DNA of 64,000 nt from CAWGMT01 sp963823675 (GTDB taxonomy: Bacteria > Planctomycetota > Planctomycetia > Isosphaerales > Isosphaeraceae): the NCBI GenBank assembly GCA_963823675.1, contig CAWGMT010000013.1, forward strand, positions 1-64,000, written 5' to 3'. The notes beneath the pieces are model-generated. The model saw only the letters and a program-made list of their open reading frames with translations, had not been told where the DNA came from and searched no databases. Of this stretch, positions 54,628 to 62,554 are shown in pieces. The translations under genes and the position numbers were made by a program. Numbering within the stretch: position 1 is the stretch's first letter; the number at the start of each line of letters is the position of its first letter.

Positions 54628-54850
54628 TGTTTTGTCCTTTGTCCGTTGTCCTTTGTCCGTTGTTCGCTTCGCGTGTGTCATTGCTCGGCGGCTGGTTCCG
54701 GGCACCTTTCAGCGGAAAGGGGATCGCGGACAGCGCACAACCTCAGTGCTGCGTGCAATTGACGATTCTACACCGGCGAGCAGGGGAAGTCTTCGGATCG
54801 CCGGACGGGGCCGGCTCCTACAAAACCACTCGCTGATGCGCCGCGGCGCT

Positions 54851-54934
54851 GTAGGAGGGGGCTCTGTCCCCCGATCGCTTCTACAAAACCGCGTGTTGAT
54901 GCGCCGCGTCCCTGTAGGAGGGGGCTCTGGCTGG
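54851..54934 (+). repeat. Two inverted copies of family-Q repeat
   Basis: gtaggagggggctctgtccc at 54851 and gtaggagggggctctgg at 54915 are reverse complements of the copies at 13.3 and 24.7 kb. They are spaced 64 bp apart, with shared ctacaaaaccgcgtgttgat-like words between, so they form a local tandem of a larger unit (a third, partial unit starts near 54805). Confidence 0.6.
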
Positions 54935-55014
54935 GGTGATGAAAGGTGGCCCCTGAGGGACGACGGCATTCCTCTCACATTCATTGCGCAGCCTCGGCGA
55001 GCGCCCCGTTTTCT

Positions 55015-55279
55015 CTCCCCCCCTTGCTAAGGGGGGGGCAGGGGGGGTGGCCGTGGCACAACCAATTGCACGGCGTTCAACCGGCCTTCTTCCGCCGGCC
55101 TCGTCGCGGCTGTTGGAAGCGGTCTGCAAATCGGACCAATCGCCTGGAAAACAAGGGGGAGGAACCGATTTTGAGATCGTTGCGAATCCTGGTTGTATCA
55201 GGAAGTGGAAAGCCATTCACCCTCTCCGAGGCGTGCGCCCCCACCCCGCCTGCCCCCCCTTAGCAAGGGGGGGAAAGGG
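55015..55279. repeat. 265-bp segment with about 35-bp inverted ends (family T)
   Basis: The left end ccccccttgctaaggggggg (55015-55049) and the right end ccccccttagcaaggggggg (55241-55279) are inverted copies, each also a palindrome, with about 190 bp between. It has the layout of a MITE or two facing REP sequences. There is no coding potential. Confidence 0.6.
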
Positions 55280-55458
55280 ATGGATCGCTCGCGCCGTAAT
55301 TCTGTCGCGCGCAACAAAAACATGCCTCTCGAAACCATCGCTCAATCGCGCTAAACCCCGACTTTTCATCACGCCAGGCTCTGGCCCCCGATCGCTTGGC
55401 TGCGGCTGCGCCGCGTTGGGATCGGTAACACTTTGCGTACTCGTCCCGGCGACCATAC

Positions 55459-55510
55459 TAGCCCGAAGCGCAAGCGAGGGTTCCGGATACACTCGCTTGC
55501 GCTTCGGGCT
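55459..55510 (-). repeat. Palindromic repeat, family P, copy 4 (inverted)
   Basis: tagcccgaagcgcaagcgag, ggttccggataca, ctcgcttgcgcttcgggct, followed by cgtatgccgggggcgttaca. This is the reverse complement of copies 1-3 including their flank, so the copies were inserted in both orientations. Confidence 0.85.
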
Positions 55511-55784
55511 CGTATGCCGGGGGCGTTACACGCAATTGAACCGGGCCCCAGAATCCCCAAGCTCGGGCGCCCTGAAGGGCCGCACGAATCCGGGTTTTGT
55601 CTCGCCTGTCGCCTGAGGATCGGCGTGCACACCCAATCCTTGCAGTTCCACACACCAAGCGGACCACGCAACGATGCACCATAGGAACCATCCGTCGCAG
55701 CCAGCTTAATGATCAAGATCCGCAAAGCCGATAAAAGGCTCAAAGTCATCCCCATCAGCGTGCTTTCCGAGGGCCCCGTTGTCG

Positions 55785-57293
55785 ATGAAATCTCGGAACT
55801 TCGTTTTCTGCCTCGGCTTGCTGGCTCTGATCACGACTTCAGCATCCGTACGGGGGCAGGGAATCATCGTCCCGAGCGCCGGGCCGATCAACAGCAGCAT
55901 GGCGGGGGCTTCGACGGCGGCTCCCGTTGATTTCGGGGCCAGTTACTGGAACCCGGCGGTCATCAGTGCGCTCGAGGACCAGGAGTTTCTGCTGGGTTCG
56001 GCCCTCGCGCTACCCAGCATTCACATGCAGAGCTCGCTGCCGGCTGACTCGGTCCTTGGTCAATTCCCGCCCAACAATCGGTTCGGCGAGGCACGTAGCG
56101 ACAGCGGCGTTGCACCCGGCCTGGCCACCGGTTTCTCCTTCCGGTTGAGCGAAGGCTCGCCGCTGACCCTGGGACTCGGGGTCTTCGGACTGGTCGGCGG
56201 CGGCGTGAATTTTCCCGGCAGCGCGGGGACCCCCATCCTGTCCCCGCGCATCCCGCCGGCGTACTTTGGCGTCGGACCGATCTACTCGAACCTGTCGATG
56301 CTCTCGATCGCTCCCATGGCGTCGCTTCAGCTCACCGACAACCTGGCCGTGGGCGGGGGCCCGATCATCACATCGGGCGTGCCCAGCTTCAATCCCGCCT
56401 TCTTCGCCCCAAACCCGAGATTAACGGACGGCCTGGCCAACTTCCCGGCGGCCACCAACGCGCGCACTTACTGGGGCGCCGGGTTTCAGGTCGGCCTCTT
56501 CTATGAGCTGAACCAGAACTGGAACATGGGGTTTTCGTACAAGAGCCCGGTCTGGCAGGAGAAGTGGGATTTCAACGCGGCAACGTCCAATCTGGTGGGC
56601 CGGCGCATCGGCATCCAGGCGAGCCTGCCCGAGATGTTCTCGTGGGGTGTCGCCTACAAGGGCCTGCCCAAGACTCTGATCGACCTTGACCTCCGCTACA
56701 TCGACTACGCCAACACGTCCCTCTTTGGCACCAGGGTCAGCGACGGCGGCCTGGGCTGGAAAAGCGTCTTCGCCGTCGCGCTGGGAGGCCAGTACCAGGC
56801 GACCGATCGCCTGACCATCCGCGCCGGTTATCTCTACAACACCAACCCGATTCCCGCCCCGGTGACACTCTTCAATGTCCAGGCGCCGGGAATCATCCAG
56901 AACACGCTTTCGCTGGGTGCATCGTTTCTCGTGACCGAAAACGTAACTCTTTCGATGGCGTGGATGCACGGTTTCCGCAACGCGATCGAAGGGCCCATCC
57001 TCCAGATCCCGGGCTCATCGGTGCGGCTCGATGCCCAGAGCGACATCTTCTGGATGGGCTTCAACGTCCGGTTCGGCGGCTCGAAGCGCGGAGCAAGCGC
57101 AAATTCATACAGCACCGACAGTGCGGACATACCGCCGCCATCGAGCTGGAGCGGTCCGTACGCGACGCCGCCCGCGCCGAGCTTGCCCGCGCCGGAACCG
57201 GTTCCGCAGGACGCCAGCCCGGCTGCCAGCCCGGCTGCCGCGCCGGCACCGCCGAGCGCGAGCCCACCTGGCGACGACCCTTCTTCGCCTTGA
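55785..57293 (+). CDS. FadL/TodX-family outer-membrane porin (OmpP1)
   Basis: A 502-residue outer-membrane beta barrel of the FadL family, which carries long-chain fatty acids or hydrocarbons. Signal peptide MKSRNFVFCLGLLALITTSASVRG, then the plug-forming N-terminus GIIVPSAGPINSSMAGASTAAPVDFGASYWNPAVIS, which includes the family NPA motif. Alternating beta strands continue to about residue 430 (FGFSYKSPVWQEKWDFNAAT, LDLRYIDYANTSLFG). The last 70 residues are a Pro/Ala/Ser-rich tail (PAPSLPAPEPVPQD), not part of classical FadL and possibly a cell-wall linker. ATG 55785 is chosen over TTG 55779. It converges with the HAD gene (6-nt gap). Confidence 0.87.
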   Translation: MKSRNFVFCLGLLALITTSASVRGQGIIVPSAGPINSSMAGASTAAPVDFGASYWNPAVISALEDQEFLLGSALALPSIHMQSSLPADSVLGQFPPNNRFGEARSDSGVAPGLATGFSFRLSEGSPLTLGLGVFGLVGGGVNFPGSAGTPILSPRIPPAYFGVGPIYSNLSMLSIAPMASLQLTDNLAVGGGPIITSGVPSFNPAFFAPNPRLTDGLANFPAATNARTYWGAGFQVGLFYELNQNWNMGFSYKSPVWQEKWDFNAATSNLVGRRIGIQASLPEMFSWGVAYKGLPKTLIDLDLRYIDYANTSLFGTRVSDGGLGWKSVFAVALGGQYQATDRLTIRAGYLYNTNPIPAPVTLFNVQAPGIIQNTLSLGASFLVTENVTLSMAWMHGFRNAIEGPILQIPGSSVRLDAQSDIFWMGFNVRFGGSKRGASANSYSTDSADIPPPSSWSGPYATPPAPSLPAPEPVPQDASPAASPAAAPAPPSASPPGDDPSSP

Positions 57294-57299
57294 GCTGAT

Positions 57300-58296
57300 C
57301 TACTTCTGGTCGGAAAACACCACCTTCCAGTCGCTCTTCATGTCGACGACGACCCAGCCGCGCTCGCGGGGCCTCGGCAAGTACCTTGTCGAGGCGGCCG
57401 ACCTGCGAATTCCGGTCGTAGGCATATTCCCGCTTTTCGTCGGTGTGATGAACGACGAGACCCAGGCGCGGCCCTTTGGCGGCGGTCGTCCAGCGGAGCA
57501 TCTCGTAGTCGCCGTCCGAGTTGCCGAATACGGCGATGGGGCGGCGGCCGATGCCTTTCTGGATTCCCACCGGCTTGCCGGCCTTGTCGTCGATGAAGTC
57601 AACGTCCGGCAGCCGCATCAGGATCGGCTGGCCGTCGCGCAGCTCGTACTTGAGCTTGATCGCGCTGCCGATGACCTGTTCGGGCGGAATGCCGTACACC
57701 CGGCTCGTCCACGGCCGCATGAAGTCAACGCCTCCGCCCGAAACGATGAAGGTCTTGAAGCCGCTTTGCCGCAAATAGCTCAAGAGCTCCAGCATCGGTT
57801 GGTAAGCCAGCTCCGTGTAAGGGCGGCCGAAGCGCGGGTGCCTGGCGGCGGCGAGCCAGTCGGAGACGATCCGCTCGAATTCCTCGGGAGTTGTTCCGGC
57901 GTGAGTCGCCGACAGGATTGCCATGGCCGCTTTAGCACCCTCGTGCAAGACGCTTTTCATATCGCCCGCGAGAACCGCCTTGAATGGCTGTTTCTCGCTC
58001 CATTCGGGGTGCTGGCCGGCCAGCTCCCTCACCCGGTGAAGGGCGAAGGCGGCCTGCACATACATGGGCTGCTCGCACCAGAGCGTGCCGTCGTTGTCAA
58101 AAGCGGCGATGCGCTCCGACGCCGGCACGAAGCCGGGCGTGCCTTCCTTCGAGACCGTGTCGACAAACGCGACGATCGCACGCTTGACCGGTCCCTCGTT
58201 CCACGACGGCAGTGGATCGTCGGCGGCGAACACGGGCCCGGCGATCGTGGCGCACAGCGCCAGCGTGATCAGGAGGACAAGGCAGCGCCGAATCAT
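57300..58296 (-). CDS. HAD-superfamily exported phosphatase (one frameshift)
   Basis: About 332 residues joined. ATG 58296 with GGAGAGGA upstream and signal peptide MIRRCLVLLITLALCATIAGPVFA. Motif I is ERIAAFDNDGTLWCE (D-x-D), motif II KTFIVSGGGVDFMRP, motif IV VFGNSDGDYEMLRW (the GDxxxD type). Motif III Lys is in LKYELRDGQP. This is the phosphoserine-phosphatase-like branch. The frame shifts near 57370 (a missing base in ccccgcgagcgc), after which RGWVVVDMKSDWKVVFSDQK ends at 57300. It acts outside the cytoplasm if the signal is used; the substrate is unknown. Confidence 0.85.
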
Positions 58297-58496
58297 CAGT
58301 GATCCTCTCCACTCAAGTTGCGTGCGGTTCAATCCGCAGGCTTTTCTATCCCAGAACAACGTCGCGGTCCAGGGGTTACACGGCTCATGAGGAACGGTTC
58401 CGGCCGAGTGATCCCGATGACGACTGAATGCCCCTCACCGACGAGTGCTTCAAGAAAACCTCGAAAAACCGATACTGTAGCACCGGAATCAGGTGA

Positions 58497-58610
58497 CTCG
58501 TTCCCACGCTCCGCGTGGGAATGCATCCCGAGCCGCTCTGCGGCCCTCTACCGGGACCGCACGACGCGGAGCGTCGCAGACGGCATTCCCACGCAGAGCG
58601 TGGGAACGAG
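58497..58610. repeat. 114-bp palindromic repeat (ctcgttcccacgct...)
   Basis: ctcgttcccacgctccgcgt (58497) and its inverse ending gcgtgggaacgag (58610) form about 28-bp arms (58497-58524, 58583-58610) around an internal hairpin. I have seen this motif as a dispersed intergenic repeat in diverse bacteria. It lies between the HAD and thioredoxin-like genes. Confidence 0.75.
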
Positions 58611-58754
58611 TTTCTCCGCTATGTTCCGCGCTGGGGCAAAACCTGCCGTCCGATTTCCTTGCTACAGTGTCGAAAAACCTGTCATTATGTCACCTTCAAA
58701 GCCATGGCTGAAAAGCCTGACCGCCAGCATCCAGAATTCTGCGGTCCCACTGAG

Positions 58755-59366
58755 TTAGCGCGCCGCGGCAAAACGGGTCGCGCCTTCTGGATCGAGCTCG
58801 TCGAGCTGCCGCTGCGCCATGGCCGCGAGCCGGCCGATGGTCGAGTCGTCGCCGCCGCGTGCCAGCGCGAGGATCCGTCCGTCGGCTCCGATCAGGACGT
58901 GAAAGGGGGGATCGGCCGACGCGGTGCCGAACCGGCCCAGCAGTCCCGCACTGGCCAGATAAACGGTCAGTCCGATGCGATTCGAACGAAGTAACTCCCG
59001 GATTTCCCTGGCCTTGCCGGCTGGCACGGCAGCCGCCACCCCGACGAACCGGCGGTGGCCGGCGAGCCGCTTCGAGGCTCGTTCGAGCGCCTGCAGGCTC
59101 GACTTGGCGGATGCCGAATCGATCGACCAGAAGGTAACCCAGACCACCTTGCCGTTAAGGCCAATCATCACGAGCGGCTCGGACGTCTCCAGGTCGAGCA
59201 CCTGCAAGGGGGGAATCCGTGCGCCCACGCTCAGCGGTTCGTGATCGGGCCGCGATCGGTAATGCAGCGAGGCCGCGCCGACAAGCGCGATCGCGGTGAC
59301 AACCATCATCATCGCGCTTGAGGGCTCGATCCGGCGGCGCGTCCACAGTTCGGTCATCTCATCCAT
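58755..59366 (-). CDS. Thioredoxin-fold (TlpA-like) membrane-anchored protein without CxxC
   Basis: A 203-residue protein with one N-terminal transmembrane anchor (AMMMVVTAIALVGAASLHY) and a thioredoxin-like domain: GARIPPLQVLDLETSEPLVMIGLNGKVVWVTFWSIDSASAKSSLQAL, then FHVLIGADGRILAL. In TlpA proteins FWxxWCxPC follows the KVVWVTFW strand; here the segment reads SIDSASAKS with no cysteine, so disulfide chemistry is impossible. It may bind a ligand or partner instead. The cis-Pro region reads ADPPFHVLI, which is intact. Alternative start 59357. Confidence 0.75.
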   Translation of the reverse strand: MDEMTELWTRRRIEPSSAMMMVVTAIALVGAASLHYRSRPDHEPLSVGARIPPLQVLDLETSEPLVMIGLNGKVVWVTFWSIDSASAKSSLQALERASKRLAGHRRFVGVAAAVPAGKAREIRELLRSNRIGLTVYLASAGLLGRFGTASADPPFHVLIGADGRILALARGGDDSTIGRLAAMAQRQLDELDPEGATRFAAAR

Positions 59367-59661
59367 CTTTCCGATCGATTAAGAATAAATACCTCTGGCG
59401 TACGATCGCCGCTTCCGCCAACGGTGTCAAGCGCTCGCGAGGGGATCACCAGCCTCCGCCATTCGTACAACACAGAACTTGCGTCGGAGAAGAACCGGCA
59501 GTGCCGGCCGGACGCGAGGGTCTTTCCTCGAAGGCTGCGCGCCCGGCTTACCGCCTTTGGGCTTGAACGGCGAACGCGAAACCGGGACCATGCGTTGGGG
59601 CCTGAAAACGACTTGCTGGGCGCGGGTCTCCGGGCCGGACTTGAATCAGCCGGAAGTTACA

Positions 59662-61398
59662 ATGTCAGCCACTTCCAGCAACACTGGATCGACGGCCCTG
59701 GTTCACGAAGGCTGGAACCATTTGCAATGCCAGCGCCCCCTCGCTGCGTGGGGAAGTTGGCAGCGTGCGCTCCGTAGCGAGCCCGACTGCGCGGCGGCGC
59801 GGCAGGCTCTGGCCGCCCTCGAATCGGCCGCCGACTTGCCCCAGGCGGCCCGGATTGCGTACCGGTTCCGTCAGCCCGACGACCCGCGTCAGCGCGCGAT
59901 ATGGGATGATCGAATGAAGGACCGGCCGGCCGCGGACCTGGCCGCAAGCGCAGACTTGTTCGGCCGGCTCGCGATTGACGACCCGTCCGACTCGGCGGCC
60001 TGGTACAACCGTGCCCTCTGCCTGGCCTGGGCGGGCGAGAATCGCGAAGCGATTTCGTGCCTCGATCGGGTGGTGGGTCTCGATGCCGGGCGTGCTTTCG
60101 ACCTGGCGGTCGGGGCCTGGACGCTGGCCCTGGTGCTCAGGCAAGGCGGCGGCGCCGAGGAACTGGCGGACGACCTGCGATTTGCCTGCACGATCGCCTG
60201 GAAAGCAGCCGATACGGCCTGGCTGCTCGACGAGTTTCCCGAGGTCCAAAAAGCGCCCGCCCCGCGCGAGCCAGGCGTAGCGCCCGATCAAAAGACCGAG
60301 ATCGAGGTCTTCGAGTGGCTCGATCGCCCCGGCGAGCTGCTTGGGACGGACGGACCGCGGGTCGCCCTACTGCCCCGGGTGCTGGCCAGCGTCTACATCG
60401 ACCGGAACCGGCTGCGGCTCTCGAGCCCGCGGCTGGAAAACCTGGAGCGCGTGGAGGAATTGCTGTCAGAGCGATACGAGAATGGCGCCCAGCCGATTCG
60501 CCGCGAGGTCACGCCGCTGCCGCTGCCATTCCTGGACGCCGATGTGTGGACGTTCCGGACGCCCCGTGAAATCGATCCCGCGCTGGCCGATGATCTCCGG
60601 CGCGAGGCGGTCGAGCAATACTATGAAAACGAGTGGATCCATCGCCGGCGCCGCAGCCTGGGAGATCGCTCACCGTTGGACGCGGCTCGCGCTCTTCTCC
60701 AGGGCGACCTGGTTGCAAGAGCCAAGCTGGCGGCGACTGTGCGCTTGCGGGAGCAGCTTGGCGAACGAACCACTGCCCGCGGGCTCTACCACGGATATCC
60801 GTTCGACCGGCTCCGCCGGCGGCTGGGGCTCGATCTGGTCGATTCCGGCATGGTCGATCCGTCGGACCTCGGCTGTGCCTCGCCCGCTGAGCTCGACCAG
60901 CTCGACGCGGCGGCCCTCGGCGATTCGCTCCTGGCCGAGGCGGTCCAATCGGCCGCGGGGCTTGCTGACGACGAGCGCACCGCGCGCCTGGCTGCCGAAT
61001 TGTTCGGGCGCAACCTCGCGATCTTGCCCGCGGTCGATCCGGCCGCCGCGGTCGCTCCCCTGGTGCGACGAGCCATGAGCCGGCAGAGCTTCGACTCGGC
61101 CCTCGACTGGATCGAGCGCGCAAAAGCCATGGCCGATCCCATGACCGGCAGGAAGCTCGACATCTGGCGCGCCGAGATCCTCACGCGTGCCGGCCGCCCC
61201 GACTCGGCCCGCGCGATCTATCTCGACCTCGTCACCAGCGACGCCGCGGGAGCGGCCCTCGCGCTCGACGGCGCGGAGACCCTCTTCGATAGCGGCCACA
61301 TCGACCAGGCCGAATCGCTCCTGGTCACGGCACGCGACCTGGCCGCTCGAACGGGGCGGCGCTGGATCGAGCGGCGCGCGCGGCAGCTTCTCGGTTGA
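59662..61398 (+). CDS. TPR-like repeat protein, unknown function
   Basis: A 578-residue soluble protein. N-terminal TPR-like helices (HEGWNHLQCQRPLAAWGSWQRALRSEPDCAAARQALAAL; AAWYNRALCLAWAGENREAISCLDRVVGLD) are followed by a central region with LLPRVLASVYIDRNRLRLSSP and C-terminal TPR-like pairs (RAEILTRAGRPDSARAIYLDL; LDGAETLFDSGHIDQAESLLVTA). I recognise no named family; similar SEC-C/TPR proteins of planctomycetes are uncharacterised. ATG 59662 (MSATSSN) is chosen because earlier codons lack protein character. It is free-standing on the plus strand. Confidence 0.72.
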   Translation: MSATSSNTGSTALVHEGWNHLQCQRPLAAWGSWQRALRSEPDCAAARQALAALESAADLPQAARIAYRFRQPDDPRQRAIWDDRMKDRPAADLAASADLFGRLAIDDPSDSAAWYNRALCLAWAGENREAISCLDRVVGLDAGRAFDLAVGAWTLALVLRQGGGAEELADDLRFACTIAWKAADTAWLLDEFPEVQKAPAPREPGVAPDQKTEIEVFEWLDRPGELLGTDGPRVALLPRVLASVYIDRNRLRLSSPRLENLERVEELLSERYENGAQPIRREVTPLPLPFLDADVWTFRTPREIDPALADDLRREAVEQYYENEWIHRRRRSLGDRSPLDAARALLQGDLVARAKLAATVRLREQLGERTTARGLYHGYPFDRLRRRLGLDLVDSGMVDPSDLGCASPAELDQLDAAALGDSLLAEAVQSAAGLADDERTARLAAELFGRNLAILPAVDPAAAVAPLVRRAMSRQSFDSALDWIERAKAMADPMTGRKLDIWRAEILTRAGRPDSARAIYLDLVTSDAAGAALALDGAETLFDSGHIDQAESLLVTARDLAARTGRRWIERRARQLLG

Positions 61399-61505
61399 GC
61401 AAGGCGCGGCCAAGGAAAGTTTCCCCTCGCCCCCTTGAGGAGAGGGTGGCCGAATGCCGGGTGAGGGGGCTCCCCGCTCGGGGATCCCCCGTGGTCCGGG
61501 TCTCG

Positions 61506-62198
61506 CTACGCACTCACCAGCACCTGCGCCGTTACCCGCGCTGGTCCCGGCTTCGGTTGTGCGACCACGGCGGCGATGCCGCCGCCGAATTCCTCCAACT
61601 GCCAGCGAACCTCGGGGTCGCGCGTATCGCGAGCAACCGAGGTCACGGCGTTCATCAAGCCGAACCGGGACTTGTCCCGGCCGCCCAGGAACCGGTCCAT
61701 GATGAGACTGATGACGGTGCTCGACTCGGCCCCCTGGGCAAAGCGCGCCAGGAGCGGCATCATCGTCAGCGCCAGGTCGACTTGCGACGATTCGCGGGCC
61801 GATCGCATCTCGGCGGCGCCGCGGGCGAACGCCTCGTCACCGCAACATGCTCGAATCGCTGCGCAGAGAGCGCTCGCGACCTCGGCCTGCTCCTCGGTCG
61901 AAAAGTTGACCCGCCGGATCTCCCGGGTCTCGATTGCATGAGCGCGGATTGCACCGTTCTGGCAGATCTGCCGGAAGACATAGGGGTGAACGCAGATATC
62001 ATCCTCGGTGGCCCGCACGGCGACTCCACCTTGCACGCGGTCCCGCCGCGCAACCTCCTGCTCCCTTGAGAGGACCGCCCGCATGAAAATGCGGGTGCCG
62101 TCGTCGAACACGTCGGACACCTTGCCGCCGACAGCCTCGACCTCGTTTACGAAGATCTCCTTGATCTCTCCCGTCGTCAGCCAACCCAGTGTCGTCAT
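61506..62198 (-). CDS. Uncharacterised protein, weakly DUF932-like
   Basis: A 230-residue soluble protein: EIKEIFVNEVEAVGGKVSDVFDDGTRIFMRAVLSREQEVARRDRVQGGVAVRATEDDICVHPYVFRQICQNGAIRAHAIETREI, then helical FSTEEQAEVASALCAAIRACCGDEAFARGAAEMRSA. The order strand - GGVAVRAT - VHPYVFR - CxNGA recalls DUF932/phage-plasmid-like proteins, but this is a visual impression. It is well supported as a gene by codon composition and an ATG at 62198. It is divergent from the amidohydrolase. No functional assignment. Confidence 0.62.
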   Translation of the reverse strand: MTTLGWLTTGEIKEIFVNEVEAVGGKVSDVFDDGTRIFMRAVLSREQEVARRDRVQGGVAVRATEDDICVHPYVFRQICQNGAIRAHAIETREIRRVNFSTEEQAEVASALCAAIRACCGDEAFARGAAEMRSARESSQVDLALTMMPLLARFAQGAESSTVISLIMDRFLGGRDKSRFGLMNAVTSVARDTRDPEVRWQLEEFGGGIAAVVAQPKPGPARVTAQVLVSA

Positions 62199-62554
62199 GG
62201 GCTGATCTCCTCAATTTCGGGCGATCCGATTGGCCACGCCCGTCTAACGAGATATGACCACGCCGCGCCCGCGCTCCGCGAGTCGGGTGCGCGTGACTGT
62301 TGTGTTATTGTAACAAGATGAAGTGAATCCTGACTACTGGCCACTTGAGCCGGGCAGCACTTGAGCCGGGATCGCAAGTCGGTCAGAGGACGCCTAACCC
62401 TATCCTGGCCGCCTGACCCAACACTGAAACAGCGACGCGAGCATGCTCGGCGCGCGCGAGCCGGTCTGTTACAAGTATTCACGAACCGTCGATTTGCTCG
62501 GTGGTCGGTCGATTCATGCCAACCTACGGTGAAAGCCAAGCCACAGGTGCAACG

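Larger units (their letters stand above)
54628..55784. other. Gene-free, repeat-rich intergenic region
   Basis: No gene is supported between the divergent TIR-STAND-FGE and FadL genes. The first 35 bases upstream of 54627 hold direct repeats of ggacaaaggacaac. The remainder contains repeat families Q, T and P. Promoters for both genes should be here, but none is clear. Confidence 0.5.

Noticed and set aside
57061..57299. C-terminal extension of the HAD frame into the FadL tail
   Set aside because: The conserved end (RGWVVVDMKSDWKVVFSDQK) lies in another frame and stops at 57300.
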